A stretch of DNA of 64,000 nt, from positions 124,001 through 188,000 of the forward strand of contig OZ246890.1 of the NCBI GenBank assembly GCA_965231815.1, given 5' to 3'. This DNA comes from JAPPFW01 sp965231815 (lineage in GTDB: Bacteria; Actinomycetota; Acidimicrobiia; Spongiisociales; Spongiisociaceae). Positions 45,041-53,573 of the stretch are shown one piece after another (positions within the stretch are counted from its first letter, which is position 1; every line of letters begins with the position of its first letter). The notes under the pieces were generated by a model. That model did not search any database. It was not told the DNA's origin and saw only the letters and a list, made by a program, of their open reading frames with translations. The translations under genes were made by a program, and so were the position numbers.

Positions 45041-45760
45041 ATGAACACACAACGATTGATCGAGATGCTGGGTCCGGCAGCCTGGGCCGAAGGACTGGTC
45101 GCGGGATCACCGAAGTTTGCCGAAGGCCTGGCGAGTGCGGCCGACGTGATCCATTCCGACGGAGCCCTGCCGGCCCGGGACAAGGCCCTTTGTGCCGCCG
45201 TGATAGGTGCCGTGAAGCGGCTTCCCGAGGTGACTTCCAAGTACTTGACCATCGCTATGGGCCGCGGCATGACACCCGACGAGGTTCACGGCGCCGCAAT
45301 GGTCGTGCTGATATCACGCGGAATTCCGGGCTACCAGGCTTTGACCGAGGCTCTAGCGGCGATCAGCGACGGCGGCGTGAGCCCTGGACCGCCGTTCGAG
45401 GCCGAGGTCTCGATGGACGCGCTCCTTGACTACTACAGAGGGCTCTACGGTGAGGTTCCCGCGAATGTCGCCCTCGGCGCTCAGCATGCTCCTGGGGCCG
45501 TGAAGGCCTATTACCTCATGCGTCAGGCGGCTCTGGAGGAATCTTCGCTCGAAAACCGGTTGGCGGATGTCATGCTGTGTGCAGTGAACGCGGCCGAGTT
45601 CCGCGACGATTTCGTAGAGATTCATGCTCGCTTCGCCCTCAAAGGCGGCGCGACGGCGGGCCAACTGACCGAGGCGGTGGCCTGCACCATACCGTTCGCC
45701 GGCGTCGCGGCATGGTTGTCGGGCGCGAACGGTCTGATTGCGGCACTGGAGAATCCATAG
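45041..45760 (+). CDS. CMD-family (carboxymuconolactone decarboxylase-like) protein, double-domain
   Basis: A 239-residue homologue of the protein at 23205. First half: LPARDKALCAAVIGAVKRLP and AAMVVLISRGIPGYQAL. Second half: ENRLADVMLCAVNAAEFRDD and TAGQLTEAVACTIPFAGVAAW. No redox CxxC/CxxH pair is seen; one Cys is present in each half. Located between the fourth CoA-transferase pair and an SDR gene, with ~120-bp and ~85-bp gaps. Recurrence of this family with CoA-transferase/SDR genes suggests a shared pathway step, possibly decarboxylation, but this is not established. Confidence 0.78.
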   Translation: MNTQRLIEMLGPAAWAEGLVAGSPKFAEGLASAADVIHSDGALPARDKALCAAVIGAVKRLPEVTSKYLTIAMGRGMTPDEVHGAAMVVLISRGIPGYQALTEALAAISDGGVSPGPPFEAEVSMDALLDYYRGLYGEVPANVALGAQHAPGAVKAYYLMRQAALEESSLENRLADVMLCAVNAAEFRDDFVEIHARFALKGGATAGQLTEAVACTIPFAGVAAWLSGANGLIAALENP

Positions 45761-45845
45761 TGCCTCCACTCTCGGGATTCCGGTTGTCTCGATCCGGGCA
45801 TGGCCGGCGCCCTCGCCTTAGGGGCGGAGCGCCGAGGATCCTGGA

Positions 45846-46631
45846 ATGAGCCCGGACACCGCGAGCGACTTCTCCGGAAGGCCGGGGACCGCCGTGGTCA
45901 CGGGTGGCTCGGGAGGCATCGGCTCGGCCGTGTGCATCCTGCTGGCGTCTCGCGGCAGCGACATCGCCTTTACGTACGGCCAGAACGAGTCGGCTGCTGC
46001 GGAAGTCGCTGCGGCCATCGAAGCCGCCGGCTCGAAGGTCACGGTCGGCCGGGTGGACGTCACCGATGCCGCCGCCGTCAAGGATTTCGTCGATTCGGCT
46101 GCGGAACTCCACGGTGGTATCCACACTGCGGTTTCTGCAGCTGGGCCGTACGTTCCGATGCGATACGTCAGCCAGATCGATCCTCAGCTGTTTCGAGAGA
46201 AGGTGAACGTCGATCTCTTCGGAGCGTTTAATCTGGTTTGGGCCGCGCTGCCCCACGTTCGCGAGTCGTCGGGATCGTTCGTTGCTGTCACGTCGATGGC
46301 CGTGCGACGGTTTCCGGTCAAGGACTCGCTATCGGCGATTCCCAAGGGGGCGGTAGAGGCCCTCATCCGCGCAGTAGCAGCCGAAGAAGGTCGATTCGGG
46401 GTCCGGGCAAATGCTATCGGCCCCGGCTTGATGGCAGCCGGCATGTATCACGAACTCGTTGCCCGGGGCGAACTCACCGAGGAGATGCTCAACGACGCCT
46501 CCAAGAACATCGCCCTAGGCAAGCCCGGTACGGCTGACGACATCGCCGAGGCCGTCTGCTTCCTCGCCTCCGATCAGGCGGCGTACATCACCGGGAAGGT
46601 ACTGGACGTCGACGGCGGCTATAAGATCTGA
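45846..46631 (+). CDS. SDR family protein with altered catalytic tyrosine
   Basis: A 261-residue SDR-fold protein. The cofactor motif TGGSGGIG is near residue 19. The usual NNAG is VSAAG. The active-site region reads VTSMAVRRFPVKDSLSAIPK, in which the YxxxK tyrosine is replaced by Ser, although Ser and Lys are kept. The C-terminal ITGKVLDVDGGYKI is normal. Classic dehydrogenase activity is doubtful; enoyl-reductase-like or non-catalytic roles are possible, as some FabI-like SDRs use a shifted Tyr. ATG start. Confidence 0.78.
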   Translation: MSPDTASDFSGRPGTAVVTGGSGGIGSAVCILLASRGSDIAFTYGQNESAAAEVAAAIEAAGSKVTVGRVDVTDAAAVKDFVDSAAELHGGIHTAVSAAGPYVPMRYVSQIDPQLFREKVNVDLFGAFNLVWAALPHVRESSGSFVAVTSMAVRRFPVKDSLSAIPKGAVEALIRAVAAEEGRFGVRANAIGPGLMAAGMYHELVARGELTEEMLNDASKNIALGKPGTADDIAEAVCFLASDQAAYITGKVLDVDGGYKI

Positions 46632-46748
46632 CGACTTGCGGAGGTCTGTGCGTGCTCACGCCCCCTGCGCGCGGCCCGAAAGTACGGCGTCGCCGCGGTC
46701 AATCGCTACTGTGTCGCGCCGAGCGCAAGGCGCCAAGGAGGTGTATCG

Positions 46749-48143
46749 GTGACAGATTACGACGCCATCGTGATAGGAGCGGGAGCCGCCGGCCTCAGCG
46801 CTGCGGCCCTGCTGGCTACCGAAGGCCAGCGTGTGCTGGTCGTGGAGCAAAGCAACTTTCTGGGCGGCCGCGGCATGGCCACCAACGACGCGGGCTACGA
46901 GCTAAACCTCGGGGCACATCTCCTCGAAGACCCCGGCTCGGGGATAACGAGAATCTTTCAGCATGTCGGAAAAGAGTTGCGCCACGGGCCGCATAACACC
47001 GACATGCCGGTTTGGGATCACGTAACAGAAGCATGGGGGTCGATTCGAGACCGCTACTCGGACGGCAAAGATCAGCTGAAGAAAGTAATCCACGCGCTGC
47101 TGGCCACCCCGTACGAGGAGCTCGAGCAATGGGATGACCGGCCGATGCGCAGCTGGATCTCTCAACACACCGACCACGAGGGCGTGAGCGATCTGTTCGA
47201 GTTCATCAGCGTGATGGAGTGCATGACAGAGGATTGGTGGGACCACTCGGCGAGCGACAACCTCTTCAATCGAAAGATGCACTACTCCGAGAAGCGCATG
47301 GCGGCCTACTCATTCTGGCCGGAGGGAGGCTGGGACAACCTCTTCACCGCCCTGCGAGACGTTGTCGTCGAGCGGGGTGGGGAGGTTCAGCTAGGGAGGC
47401 GAGTCAGCCGCGTGCTGATCGCCGACGGCGAGGCGAAGGGGATCGCATTGGCCCGACCGGATGCCGTCCTGCCGAACGAGATCTTCCACGATGAGATCGT
47501 CACCGCTCCGGTCGTTGTCTCGACCCTGCCGGTGTGGCATGTGCTCCGGATCGTGCCCGAACAGCAGCTACCGGATTGGTACGTGGGTCAGATCAAGTAC
47601 CTCGCCCAGGACCGCTGGCGCATATCTTGGGCAGGGCTCTATGTCGCCACCGAAGAGCCCGTTGCCGTCATCGACCGGCACGAAATCGCGACCTGGCTCC
47701 ACAGCCCGATCGGAGGTACCTCCGGGTTCATGTTCGAGATGACCGCCATGGACCCCTCGGTGGCCCCCGAAGGCCGTCACCTCTACGTCATGGGTTCGAT
47801 GCTGCACCGTTTCAACAGAGCACGTGACATCGACTTCGTCAAACAGAAGTTCGATGAGTTCGAAAGGGACATCGAGATCATGTGGCCGGCGCTGCGGAAT
47901 CACGTCTTCAAGCGGCGCCATTACACCTTTGACCCCTCGTTCGGTGTAATCCAGAAGCCGGGCCTAGTCGGCAAGTTTCGCCCGCACTGGAAGGCCCCCA
48001 ACGTATCGGGGCTCTACTTCGCAAGCGAAACCTTCAAGTCGCGCGGCATAGGGGTTGATCGAGGCGCCAGAGCCGGACTGACGTGCGCCGAAGACATTCT
48101 CGGGCGCCGATTGTGGCCCCTCAATGAGGGGTGGCGCTACTAG
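46749..48143 (+). CDS. FAD-dependent oxidoreductase (phytoene-desaturase-like)
   Basis: A 464-residue flavoprotein. The dinucleotide-binding motif VIGAGAAGLSAAALLATEG at residues ~8-26 is followed by VVEQSNFLGGRGMAT and a C-terminal FAD-contacting segment LYFASETFKSRGIGVDRGARAGL (~430-452, the characteristic motif of amine oxidase/phytoene desaturase types). It should desaturate or isomerise a hydrophobic substrate. The GTG start follows AAGGAGG. The final residues (GWRY) and TAG stop abut the left CTAG of a family A repeat. Confidence 0.82.
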   Translation: MTDYDAIVIGAGAAGLSAAALLATEGQRVLVVEQSNFLGGRGMATNDAGYELNLGAHLLEDPGSGITRIFQHVGKELRHGPHNTDMPVWDHVTEAWGSIRDRYSDGKDQLKKVIHALLATPYEELEQWDDRPMRSWISQHTDHEGVSDLFEFISVMECMTEDWWDHSASDNLFNRKMHYSEKRMAAYSFWPEGGWDNLFTALRDVVVERGGEVQLGRRVSRVLIADGEAKGIALARPDAVLPNEIFHDEIVTAPVVVSTLPVWHVLRIVPEQQLPDWYVGQIKYLAQDRWRISWAGLYVATEEPVAVIDRHEIATWLHSPIGGTSGFMFEMTAMDPSVAPEGRHLYVMGSMLHRFNRARDIDFVKQKFDEFERDIEIMWPALRNHVFKRRHYTFDPSFGVIQKPGLVGKFRPHWKAPNVSGLYFASETFKSRGIGVDRGARAGLTCAEDILGRRLWPLNEGWRY

Positions 48144-48259
48144 GAGGGTCCTCTAAAAACGAATCTTACGGGGTTCGGTGGTTGGCAAACTGCCTGGTCA
48201 GAGGGTTGCGGGTTAACGGTCGAACCCCTTTGTGCGGGGTTTTCTCAGGACCCTCCTAA
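48140..48259 (-). repeat. Short inverted-repeat element, family A copy 5
   Basis: A reverse-orientation ~120-bp copy: CTAGGAGGGTCCTCTAAAAA at the left and GACCCTCCTAA at the right. The left end contains the FAD oxidoreductase stop codon (TAG at 48141-48143). The right end has CTAA in place of CTAG. The IS110 element starts just beyond it. Confidence 0.85.
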
Positions 48260-48261
48260 TG

Positions 48262-48503
48262 GGGGTCCACCACTTCTTCTGGTTTGTCTGGGAGGGTGTG
48301 GTGGTTGGGCTGGCCGGCCGGTGAGTACTCCACCCTCCGGGAAGGCTGATTCCTAGGGCTAGAGCGTACCCCGGCCGGTTAGCGGGAGCTCCTGTAGCGC
48401 TCATGGGGTGGCGTGCCGTTAGAGCACTGATCCATTAGGTCGCCGCCGGGGGTTTCTCGACAGCTCAGAGAGAGAGCAGATCCGTCTAGATGGAGGGCGA
48501 AGG
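48262..48503 (+). ncRNA. Candidate bridge RNA region of the IS110 element
   Basis: This 240-bp non-coding stretch directly precedes the recombinase ATG. In the IS110 (as opposed to IS1111) group the non-coding end upstream of the recombinase gives rise to a bridge RNA whose two loops pair with target and donor DNA. GC-rich inverted pieces (CCGGCCGG, GGGAGCTCCT) are present, but the loops cannot be assigned by eye. Position and family knowledge are the only support. Confidence 0.45.
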
Positions 48504-49727
48504 ATGATTTTTGTGGGTAACGACTGGTCCGAGGGTCACCATGATGTGTGTGTCATGGATGAGGAGGGATCCCGGTTGGGGTACGCTCGGCTACCGGAAG
48601 GCTTGGCGGGTGTGGCCCGCTTGCATGAGATGGTTTCGGAGCACGTATCCGATCCGGGAGAGGTGGTGGTGGGCATCGAAACCGATCGTGGTCTGTGGGT
48701 CGCTGCACTGGTGGGTGCCGGCTATCAGGTGTATGCGATCAACCCTATGGCTGTGTCCCGTTACCGGGACCCACACAGCCTGGGGGGAGCCAAATCAGAC
48801 CGTGCCGACGCCAAGCTGTTAGCCGATCTGGTACGCGGCGACCGGCACAACCATCGCCCGGTGGCCGGTGACAGCCCCGGGGCGGAAGGCATCAAGATCA
48901 TGGCCCGGACGCATCAGAACCTGATCTGGGCACGGACCCGTCACACCAACCAGGTCCGCAACGCCCTACGCGAGTACTACCCGGCGTTCCTGGAAACCTT
49001 CGGGGACCTGGCCCATCGCGACGCCTTGGCCGTACTCGGTAAGGCGTCCACCCCCAGCCAAGGCGCCCGCCTGACGCTGCCCCAGATCAGGGCTGCGCTG
49101 AAGAAAGGCGGACGTCAACGCAACCTCGACAAGGTGGCCCGTCGGATACAGCAGGGCCTTCGAGGCGCCCACCTAGCCGCACCAAGGCCGGTCGAGGACG
49201 CCTACGGTACGACTGTCGCATCACTGTTGAAGATCATCGCCGAAACAAACCACCAGATCAGCCAACTCGAGAAAAGCCTCCAGGACCGTTTTAGAGAACA
49301 CCCGGACGCCGTCATCTACCACTCCCAGCCAGGACTCGGTACCGTGCTCGGCGCCCGGGCGCTCGCAGAGCATTCGAGGGACGACCCCGAACGCTACACC
49401 AGCGCCAAGTCTCGCCGCAACTACGCCCCAACGTCGCCCATCACAGTCGCATCCGGACGCAAACACGCCGTCGTCGCCCGCCACGTCCGCAACCGGCGAC
49501 TCTACGACGCCCTAGACCAATGGGCGTTCTGTTCCCTCAACAACAGCCCAGGCGCCCGAGCCTTCTACGACCAAAAACGAGCAGCAGGCAACCTCCACCA
49601 CCAAGCACTACGAACCCTCGCCAACCGACTCGTAGGCATCCTCCACGGCTGCCTCAAACACCGAACCCCCTACAACGAACACACCGCCTGGGCACACCGA
49701 ACCACCATCGACCAAGCCGCAGCTTGA
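48504..49727 (+). CDS. IS110-family DEDD transposase/recombinase
   Basis: A complete 407-residue IS110 recombinase. The RuvC-like N-terminal domain shows acidic residues D7 (GNDWSEGHHD), E59 (VVGIETDRG) and D99/D102 (KSDRADAKLLADL). A coiled region (LLKIIAETNHQISQLEKSL) separates it from the C-terminal domain, where SAKSRRNYAPTSPITVASG contains the conserved serine region needed for recombination. ATG start with GAAGG upstream. With its non-coding flank it should perform RNA-guided insertion and excision of the element. A decayed relative lies at 3518-4200. Confidence 0.9.
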   Translation: MIFVGNDWSEGHHDVCVMDEEGSRLGYARLPEGLAGVARLHEMVSEHVSDPGEVVVGIETDRGLWVAALVGAGYQVYAINPMAVSRYRDPHSLGGAKSDRADAKLLADLVRGDRHNHRPVAGDSPGAEGIKIMARTHQNLIWARTRHTNQVRNALREYYPAFLETFGDLAHRDALAVLGKASTPSQGARLTLPQIRAALKKGGRQRNLDKVARRIQQGLRGAHLAAPRPVEDAYGTTVASLLKIIAETNHQISQLEKSLQDRFREHPDAVIYHSQPGLGTVLGARALAEHSRDDPERYTSAKSRRNYAPTSPITVASGRKHAVVARHVRNRRLYDALDQWAFCSLNNSPGARAFYDQKRAAGNLHHQALRTLANRLVGILHGCLKHRTPYNEHTAWAHRTTIDQAAA

Positions 49728-49747
49728 CATTTACACTCCTGGGGTGT

Positions 49748-49785
49748 CTAGCCCTGATTATTCACGATGCGATTTGGGGGAAGGG
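49748..49785 (+). repeat. Partial family B repeat, left end only
   Basis: CTAGCCCTGATTATTCACGA followed by TGCGATTTGGGGG matches the left ~35 bp of family B. The rest of the element is absent, and what follows to 49930 is a stretch in which no gene or repeat was recognised. It adjoins the right end of the IS110 element, which may have used or truncated it. Confidence 0.7.
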
Positions 49786-49930
49786 TTCGGCTGGGACCAT
49801 ACGCCCCGCAAGCCCGGCCACCGATTCCGATCAGGCCGACGCAACACCTACACCAACCACTTCGACCAAGTCGACGCTCAAGCGACAGCGCAGCAGACCC
49901 AGCAGCCGAGGTTTGCCACGCCCATAACTT

Positions 49931-49969
49931 AACCCCGGGGGTGGCCGAGGCCACCAGACCGGGGTTTTC
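49931..49969. terminator. Intrinsic terminator, strong GC stem and T run
   Basis: AACCCCGG at 49931-49938 pairs with CCGGGGTT at 49959-49966, and the interior GTGGCC/GGCCAC pairs as well, giving a long stem with a short loop followed by TTTT. It lies between the IS110 insertion and the 3' end of the minus-strand LLM gene, so it can stop plus-strand transcription and possibly the minus-strand gene. Confidence 0.65.
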
Positions 49970-50024
49970 AACCACCAGGGTACTAAACGCCCAGACGATG
50001 ACAACCCCCTCCATCACCGCCGCC

Positions 50025-51170
50025 TCAAGCGGACTTGAGCAGATCCTTGAGGTCGTTCATGGCCTTGAAGCTGAACCGTGCTAGGTCCGGGTCGGCGAGA
50101 CCGGTGACGTTCCACATCACCAGATGGCGCAGACCCGCGGCGTGATAGTCGCCGATCTGAGCGGCGAGCTGCTCCACAGTGCCCGCAAAGGCATAGTACG
50201 CCGACACTTTCGGAGGAATCGCTTCGACGATCCGATTCACCTCCTCGACCGGGATCCGGCTCGGGATGAAGTCATGGAAACCCCCGGCTTCGCCCAGCGG
50301 AGGCGTGACCCCGAGGCTCTCGAAGGCCCAATTCGGCATGAGGATGCAGATCATCCGGATCATCGGAGAAGCGAGAAGTCGCGCCACGGACCGCTCATCC
50401 GGTCCGATCAGCACGTAGCCGAGCATTCCGGGTGTGAATCGATCAAGCTTCCGCCCTGCCTCTCTGGCGCCCGCAAGGATCCGGTCCAAAGCAGCACGGT
50501 ACGCCACTGGCGACATCTTCGTGGGGAGCCACCCGTCGGCGTACCGGCCGGTCAGCGAGAGCATCCTCGGTCCGTGTGCAGCCACCCAGATCTCCGGCGG
50601 TCTCTCACCGTACGGGTCGAGGCCCATAACCGCGTCCTCCAGCCGGAAGTGGTCACCTTCGAAGCCGACGGTCTCGGTACCGGCGTTCATGAGCAGCCGG
50701 ATCACCTCCAGCCCCTCGGCCAGCTTGCCGACAGGCCGATCCCACTCGATCCCGTACGGCTGGATGTTGAGTTGTTCGCCTGAGCCGACTCCCAGAATCG
50801 CCCGACCTTTCGTCAAGTGGTCCAGTGTGAGCATCGTCTGGGCAACTGACGCGGGATGACGGCGCAGCAGATCGGTCACACATGTGCCGACGCGTATCCG
50901 TTCCGTCTGCGCACCGACTGCCGCCATCATCGCGAAGGGATCGACGTGTACGTGGCCCGACGGTTGATGTTTTGCGAGTGGCGTGAAGTCCTCAGTCCAC
51001 ATGCTGTCCGGATACCATCCCATGAGGTGGTCCGGCCACCACACGGCGTCGTAGCCGGCTTGATCCATCTTGACACCGAGAGCCACGCCGCGATCGACGG
51101 GTGGAGTGATCTGGCCGGGGGCACCGAGTTGGATGTCCAAGAATCGTCCTTCCTTGCGATGGCGCACCAA
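50025..51170 (-). CDS. LLM class flavin-dependent (F420-type) oxidoreductase
   Basis: A 381-residue luciferase-like protein. The F420-glucose-6-phosphate-dehydrogenase-like pattern is seen in AGYDAVWWPDHLMGWYP near residue 38, RIRVGTCVTDLLRRHPASVA near 90, GRAILGVGSGEQLN near 123 and RPPEIWVAAHGPRMLSLTGRY near 187. It should use F420 or flavin on an unknown substrate. ATG at 51170 is used; a TTG shortly downstream (giving MDIQLGAPG), preceded by AAGGAAGG, is likely if the first ~10 residues are not real. Confidence 0.84.
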   Translation of the reverse strand: MVRHRKEGRFLDIQLGAPGQITPPVDRGVALGVKMDQAGYDAVWWPDHLMGWYPDSMWTEDFTPLAKHQPSGHVHVDPFAMMAAVGAQTERIRVGTCVTDLLRRHPASVAQTMLTLDHLTKGRAILGVGSGEQLNIQPYGIEWDRPVGKLAEGLEVIRLLMNAGTETVGFEGDHFRLEDAVMGLDPYGERPPEIWVAAHGPRMLSLTGRYADGWLPTKMSPVAYRAALDRILAGAREAGRKLDRFTPGMLGYVLIGPDERSVARLLASPMIRMICILMPNWAFESLGVTPPLGEAGGFHDFIPSRIPVEEVNRIVEAIPPKVSAYYAFAGTVEQLAAQIGDYHAAGLRHLVMWNVTGLADPDLARFSFKAMNDLKDLLKSA

Positions 51171-51341
51171 GCGGCCGCAGCCGAATGCTAACCCAGGGAT
51201 CGTCGCTCACCAGGCCGGCCTCTCGCTACCGTTCCCGGTCTTTCGACTGATCCGTTTCGAGCAGCGGGTACGGTCTTTGTCACCGTACGCGGCGACCTCG
51301 ACCGTGGCCGCGATTCCAACCGTCCGAGCAAGCGATGCGCG

Positions 51342-52982
51342 TCAAGAGGGAGGAGGCAGTCCGAATTCTTCGGCGATTCGCCGCTGCAAGTCGACTTTTC
51401 GAATCTTGGTCGCCGACATGGGCCAATCGGTGACGAACCGCACATGACGAGGCACTTTGAAAGAGGCGATCACGCCTTCGCACCAAGCGATCACCTCCTC
51501 GACGGACAATCCGGTTTCAGGGACTACCTCGACATATGCGACGGGCACTTCTCCCAATCGCCCGTCGGCCAGGGCGACGACAGCTGCCATCGCGATTCCG
51601 GGATGGGCCATGAGGTGTGACTCGACCTCGATCGCCGCGACGTTCTCACCGCCGACCTTGAGCATCTCCTTGAGGCGGCCTCGATAATGGAGGAGCCCGT
51701 CGCTGTCGATCATGCCGAGGTCACCGGAGTGGTACCACCCGTCCTCGTCGAACGCTTCCGCAGTCAGGTCGGGGCGCCCGTGGTATCCCGAGAACAGGGT
51801 CGGACCTCGCAGCACGATCTCACCCTCGACCCCCGCCGGCGCTCTCGAACCATCGACAATGTCCCGAACCTCGACCTCGGCGCCATGCAGCGGAAGACCT
51901 GGCAACACGCGCCGCTCGATCGGGCCGTCGGGGTCCGACAGAGCCATGGAACCGGCGACCTCGGTCATGCCGAAACCTGTGACCACCCGTGCTCCAAACA
52001 GCTTCTCTTCGAGGTCACGCAACTGGGCGGGAGGCGCAACATTCATGACCGTACGCACATGGCCGAAGGAGTCGGCGTCGAAACCCTCGGCTTCGACGAG
52101 AGCGTTGGTAATGGGCGGAAACGCCGTAAACAGAGTCGTGGCCTGTTCTTCTTGGATCAGTCGAAGCCCGGCGGCCGGGTCGAAAATGGGCATTGAACAG
52201 TAGGTACCGAGCTTCCACAGCATGGCGAACAGTGGCTGGCTGCACCCGACGTGGAACATGGGCAACGGGCCGAACAGAGTATCACCTTCTCGAATACCCA
52301 ATCGATCAGCAGTCTCCTGGCCCTGGCGCACCATGGCTTCGTGGGTGAGAACACAACCCTTCGGCAGGGCGGTGGTACCGGACGTGTAGAAAATGGTCGC
52401 CGGGTCGGCCAGAGCAACCCGCGCCGCGGTGCGCTCGACCGTCCCTTCAGGCACATTCCGTCCGGCGGCGTCCCACAGGGCTGAGGGCAGGAATCCTCGG
52501 GCTCGAGAAGAGCTGAGATCGACTACATGATCGAGAAGGGGCGCGGCCGCGAGATCGAGCCTGGCCCCACCGGCGGCCTCGCTCTCGGTGGAGAGGTCGG
52601 GGAACGCCCTGCTAATCCGCTCGACGTACGAGACCGCTCCACTCTCCTCAGCCACGAGCAGCACCCGAACACCTGCGTCGGGCACGACGTGTTGCAGCTC
52701 ACGCGATTGGAACCTTCCGTTGATCGGCACGACGATCGCCCCGATCAACATCGCTCCGAACCATGCCTCGAGATACGCCAACGAGTTCGGTAGGAGGATT
52801 CCGACTCTGTCGCCGTGGCGCACACCGAGCCCGCGCAGCGACAGCGCCGCACTAACGGAGCGGTCCAGCAATTGTGAGAAGGTGCGTCGGTCGCCGGGGA
52901 AGACCAGCGCGTCGCGATCGGGGACACGCTCGGCGCCTCGAACGATCAGATCACCCGCCGTGCAGACCTCCCGATACTGCAT
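51342..52982 (-). CDS. AMP-forming acyl-CoA synthetase (FadD-like)
   Basis: A 546-residue acyl-adenylate ligase. The P-loop IFYTSGTTALPKGCVLTHEA is near residue 195, GFGMTEVAGSMALSD near 345, the YHSGDLGMIDSDGLLHYRGR motif near 430 and the C-terminal lysine motif MSATKIRKVDLQRR near 530. It should activate a carboxylic acid to an acyl-CoA. The ATG at 52982 follows AAGGAGC with good spacing, and an in-frame TTG lies six bases earlier. Its 3' end resembles the stranded ligase fragment at 10387. Confidence 0.9.
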   Translation of the reverse strand: MQYREVCTAGDLIVRGAERVPDRDALVFPGDRRTFSQLLDRSVSAALSLRGLGVRHGDRVGILLPNSLAYLEAWFGAMLIGAIVVPINGRFQSRELQHVVPDAGVRVLLVAEESGAVSYVERISRAFPDLSTESEAAGGARLDLAAAPLLDHVVDLSSSRARGFLPSALWDAAGRNVPEGTVERTAARVALADPATIFYTSGTTALPKGCVLTHEAMVRQGQETADRLGIREGDTLFGPLPMFHVGCSQPLFAMLWKLGTYCSMPIFDPAAGLRLIQEEQATTLFTAFPPITNALVEAEGFDADSFGHVRTVMNVAPPAQLRDLEEKLFGARVVTGFGMTEVAGSMALSDPDGPIERRVLPGLPLHGAEVEVRDIVDGSRAPAGVEGEIVLRGPTLFSGYHGRPDLTAEAFDEDGWYHSGDLGMIDSDGLLHYRGRLKEMLKVGGENVAAIEVESHLMAHPGIAMAAVVALADGRLGEVPVAYVEVVPETGLSVEEVIAWCEGVIASFKVPRHVRFVTDWPMSATKIRKVDLQRRIAEEFGLPPPS

Positions 52983-53122
52983 GGTCAAGCTCCTTCGCCT
53001 CGCTGTTAGGTCCCCCGGATCGGCAGGAACCTACGTTCCTCAATCTATACGGGACGATCGTAGCGCTGAGCGTTCCCGCGATACCTTCGCCGCTACGAAG
53101 CTTTGTTCAGGACCCCTTCAGA

Positions 53123-53334
53123 CTAGCCCCGATTATTCATGGATGGGGGTTTGGAAGGATGGGTGGAGTAGACCAGATTCACACCCTGACCAGGCAATAC
53201 AGCTATCAACGTTTCCCGTCCGGGTCCGGTGTGGGGGGTTCACCTGTCGGGTGAAAGGTGGGTTTCTCCTAATACTCGGGTTGAACAGGCGTGACATGCC
53301 TCGGTGTGTGGGAAACCTGAATAATCAGGGCTAG
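53123..53334 (+). repeat. Inverted-repeat element, family B copy 4
   Basis: It begins CTAGCCCCGATTATTCATGG and ends TGAATAATCAGGGCTAG, with the full typical interior (CTGACCAGGCAATACAGC). Its right CTAG adjoins a broken IS3-type orfA on the minus strand, which the element appears to have truncated. The stretch 52983-53122 to its left shows no gene. Confidence 0.88.
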
Positions 53335-53509
53335 GAATAGGGAGGCCGACGCGGACCGTGAGATCGCGTAGGCAAAGAGTCTGGTCCGACACACCAAGAT
53401 CAGCAGACAGGAACGCCACCGACCTTCCGGCAGCCAACAGGTCCAGGACCTTGCGGCGGAACTCGGGTGGATATCGATATGGCGTGAGACCACTCCTCCG
53501 GGCCGGCAA
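53331..53509 (-). pseudogene. IS3-family OrfA fragment truncated by a family B repeat
   Basis: A minus-strand frame from TTG at 53509 reads PYRYPPEFRRKVLDLLAAGR and then VAFLSADLGVSDQTL, the helix-turn-helix start of an IS3-type OrfA. Beyond ~53340 the frame runs into the family B element. No OrfB (integrase core) is present. The fragment overlaps nothing else and ends 65 bp before the acyl-CoA dehydrogenase ATG. Confidence 0.7.
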
Positions 53510-53573
53510 ACCACCAATTCAATCGTGCCGACTCCGCAAAACCGGGGTATCACCTGAGATATCATGTGGGGTA

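Larger units (their letters stand above)
48262..49748 (+). mobile_element. IS110-family insertion sequence (approximate ends)
   Basis: An apparently intact IS110 element: ~240 bp of non-coding DNA, one 407-codon DEDD recombinase gene (48504-49727) and ~20 bp after it ending in TTTACACTCCTGGGGTGTCT. IS110 elements lack long terminal inverted repeats, so the ends are placed only by context: the end of repeat A copy 5 on the left and the start of a partial family B repeat (CTAG at 49748) on the right. Confidence 0.7.

Noticed and set aside
49728..49760. TTGACA near the IS110 end as an outward promoter
   Set aside because: No acceptable -10 hexamer at 16-18 bp; the stretch is better explained as the element's right end.
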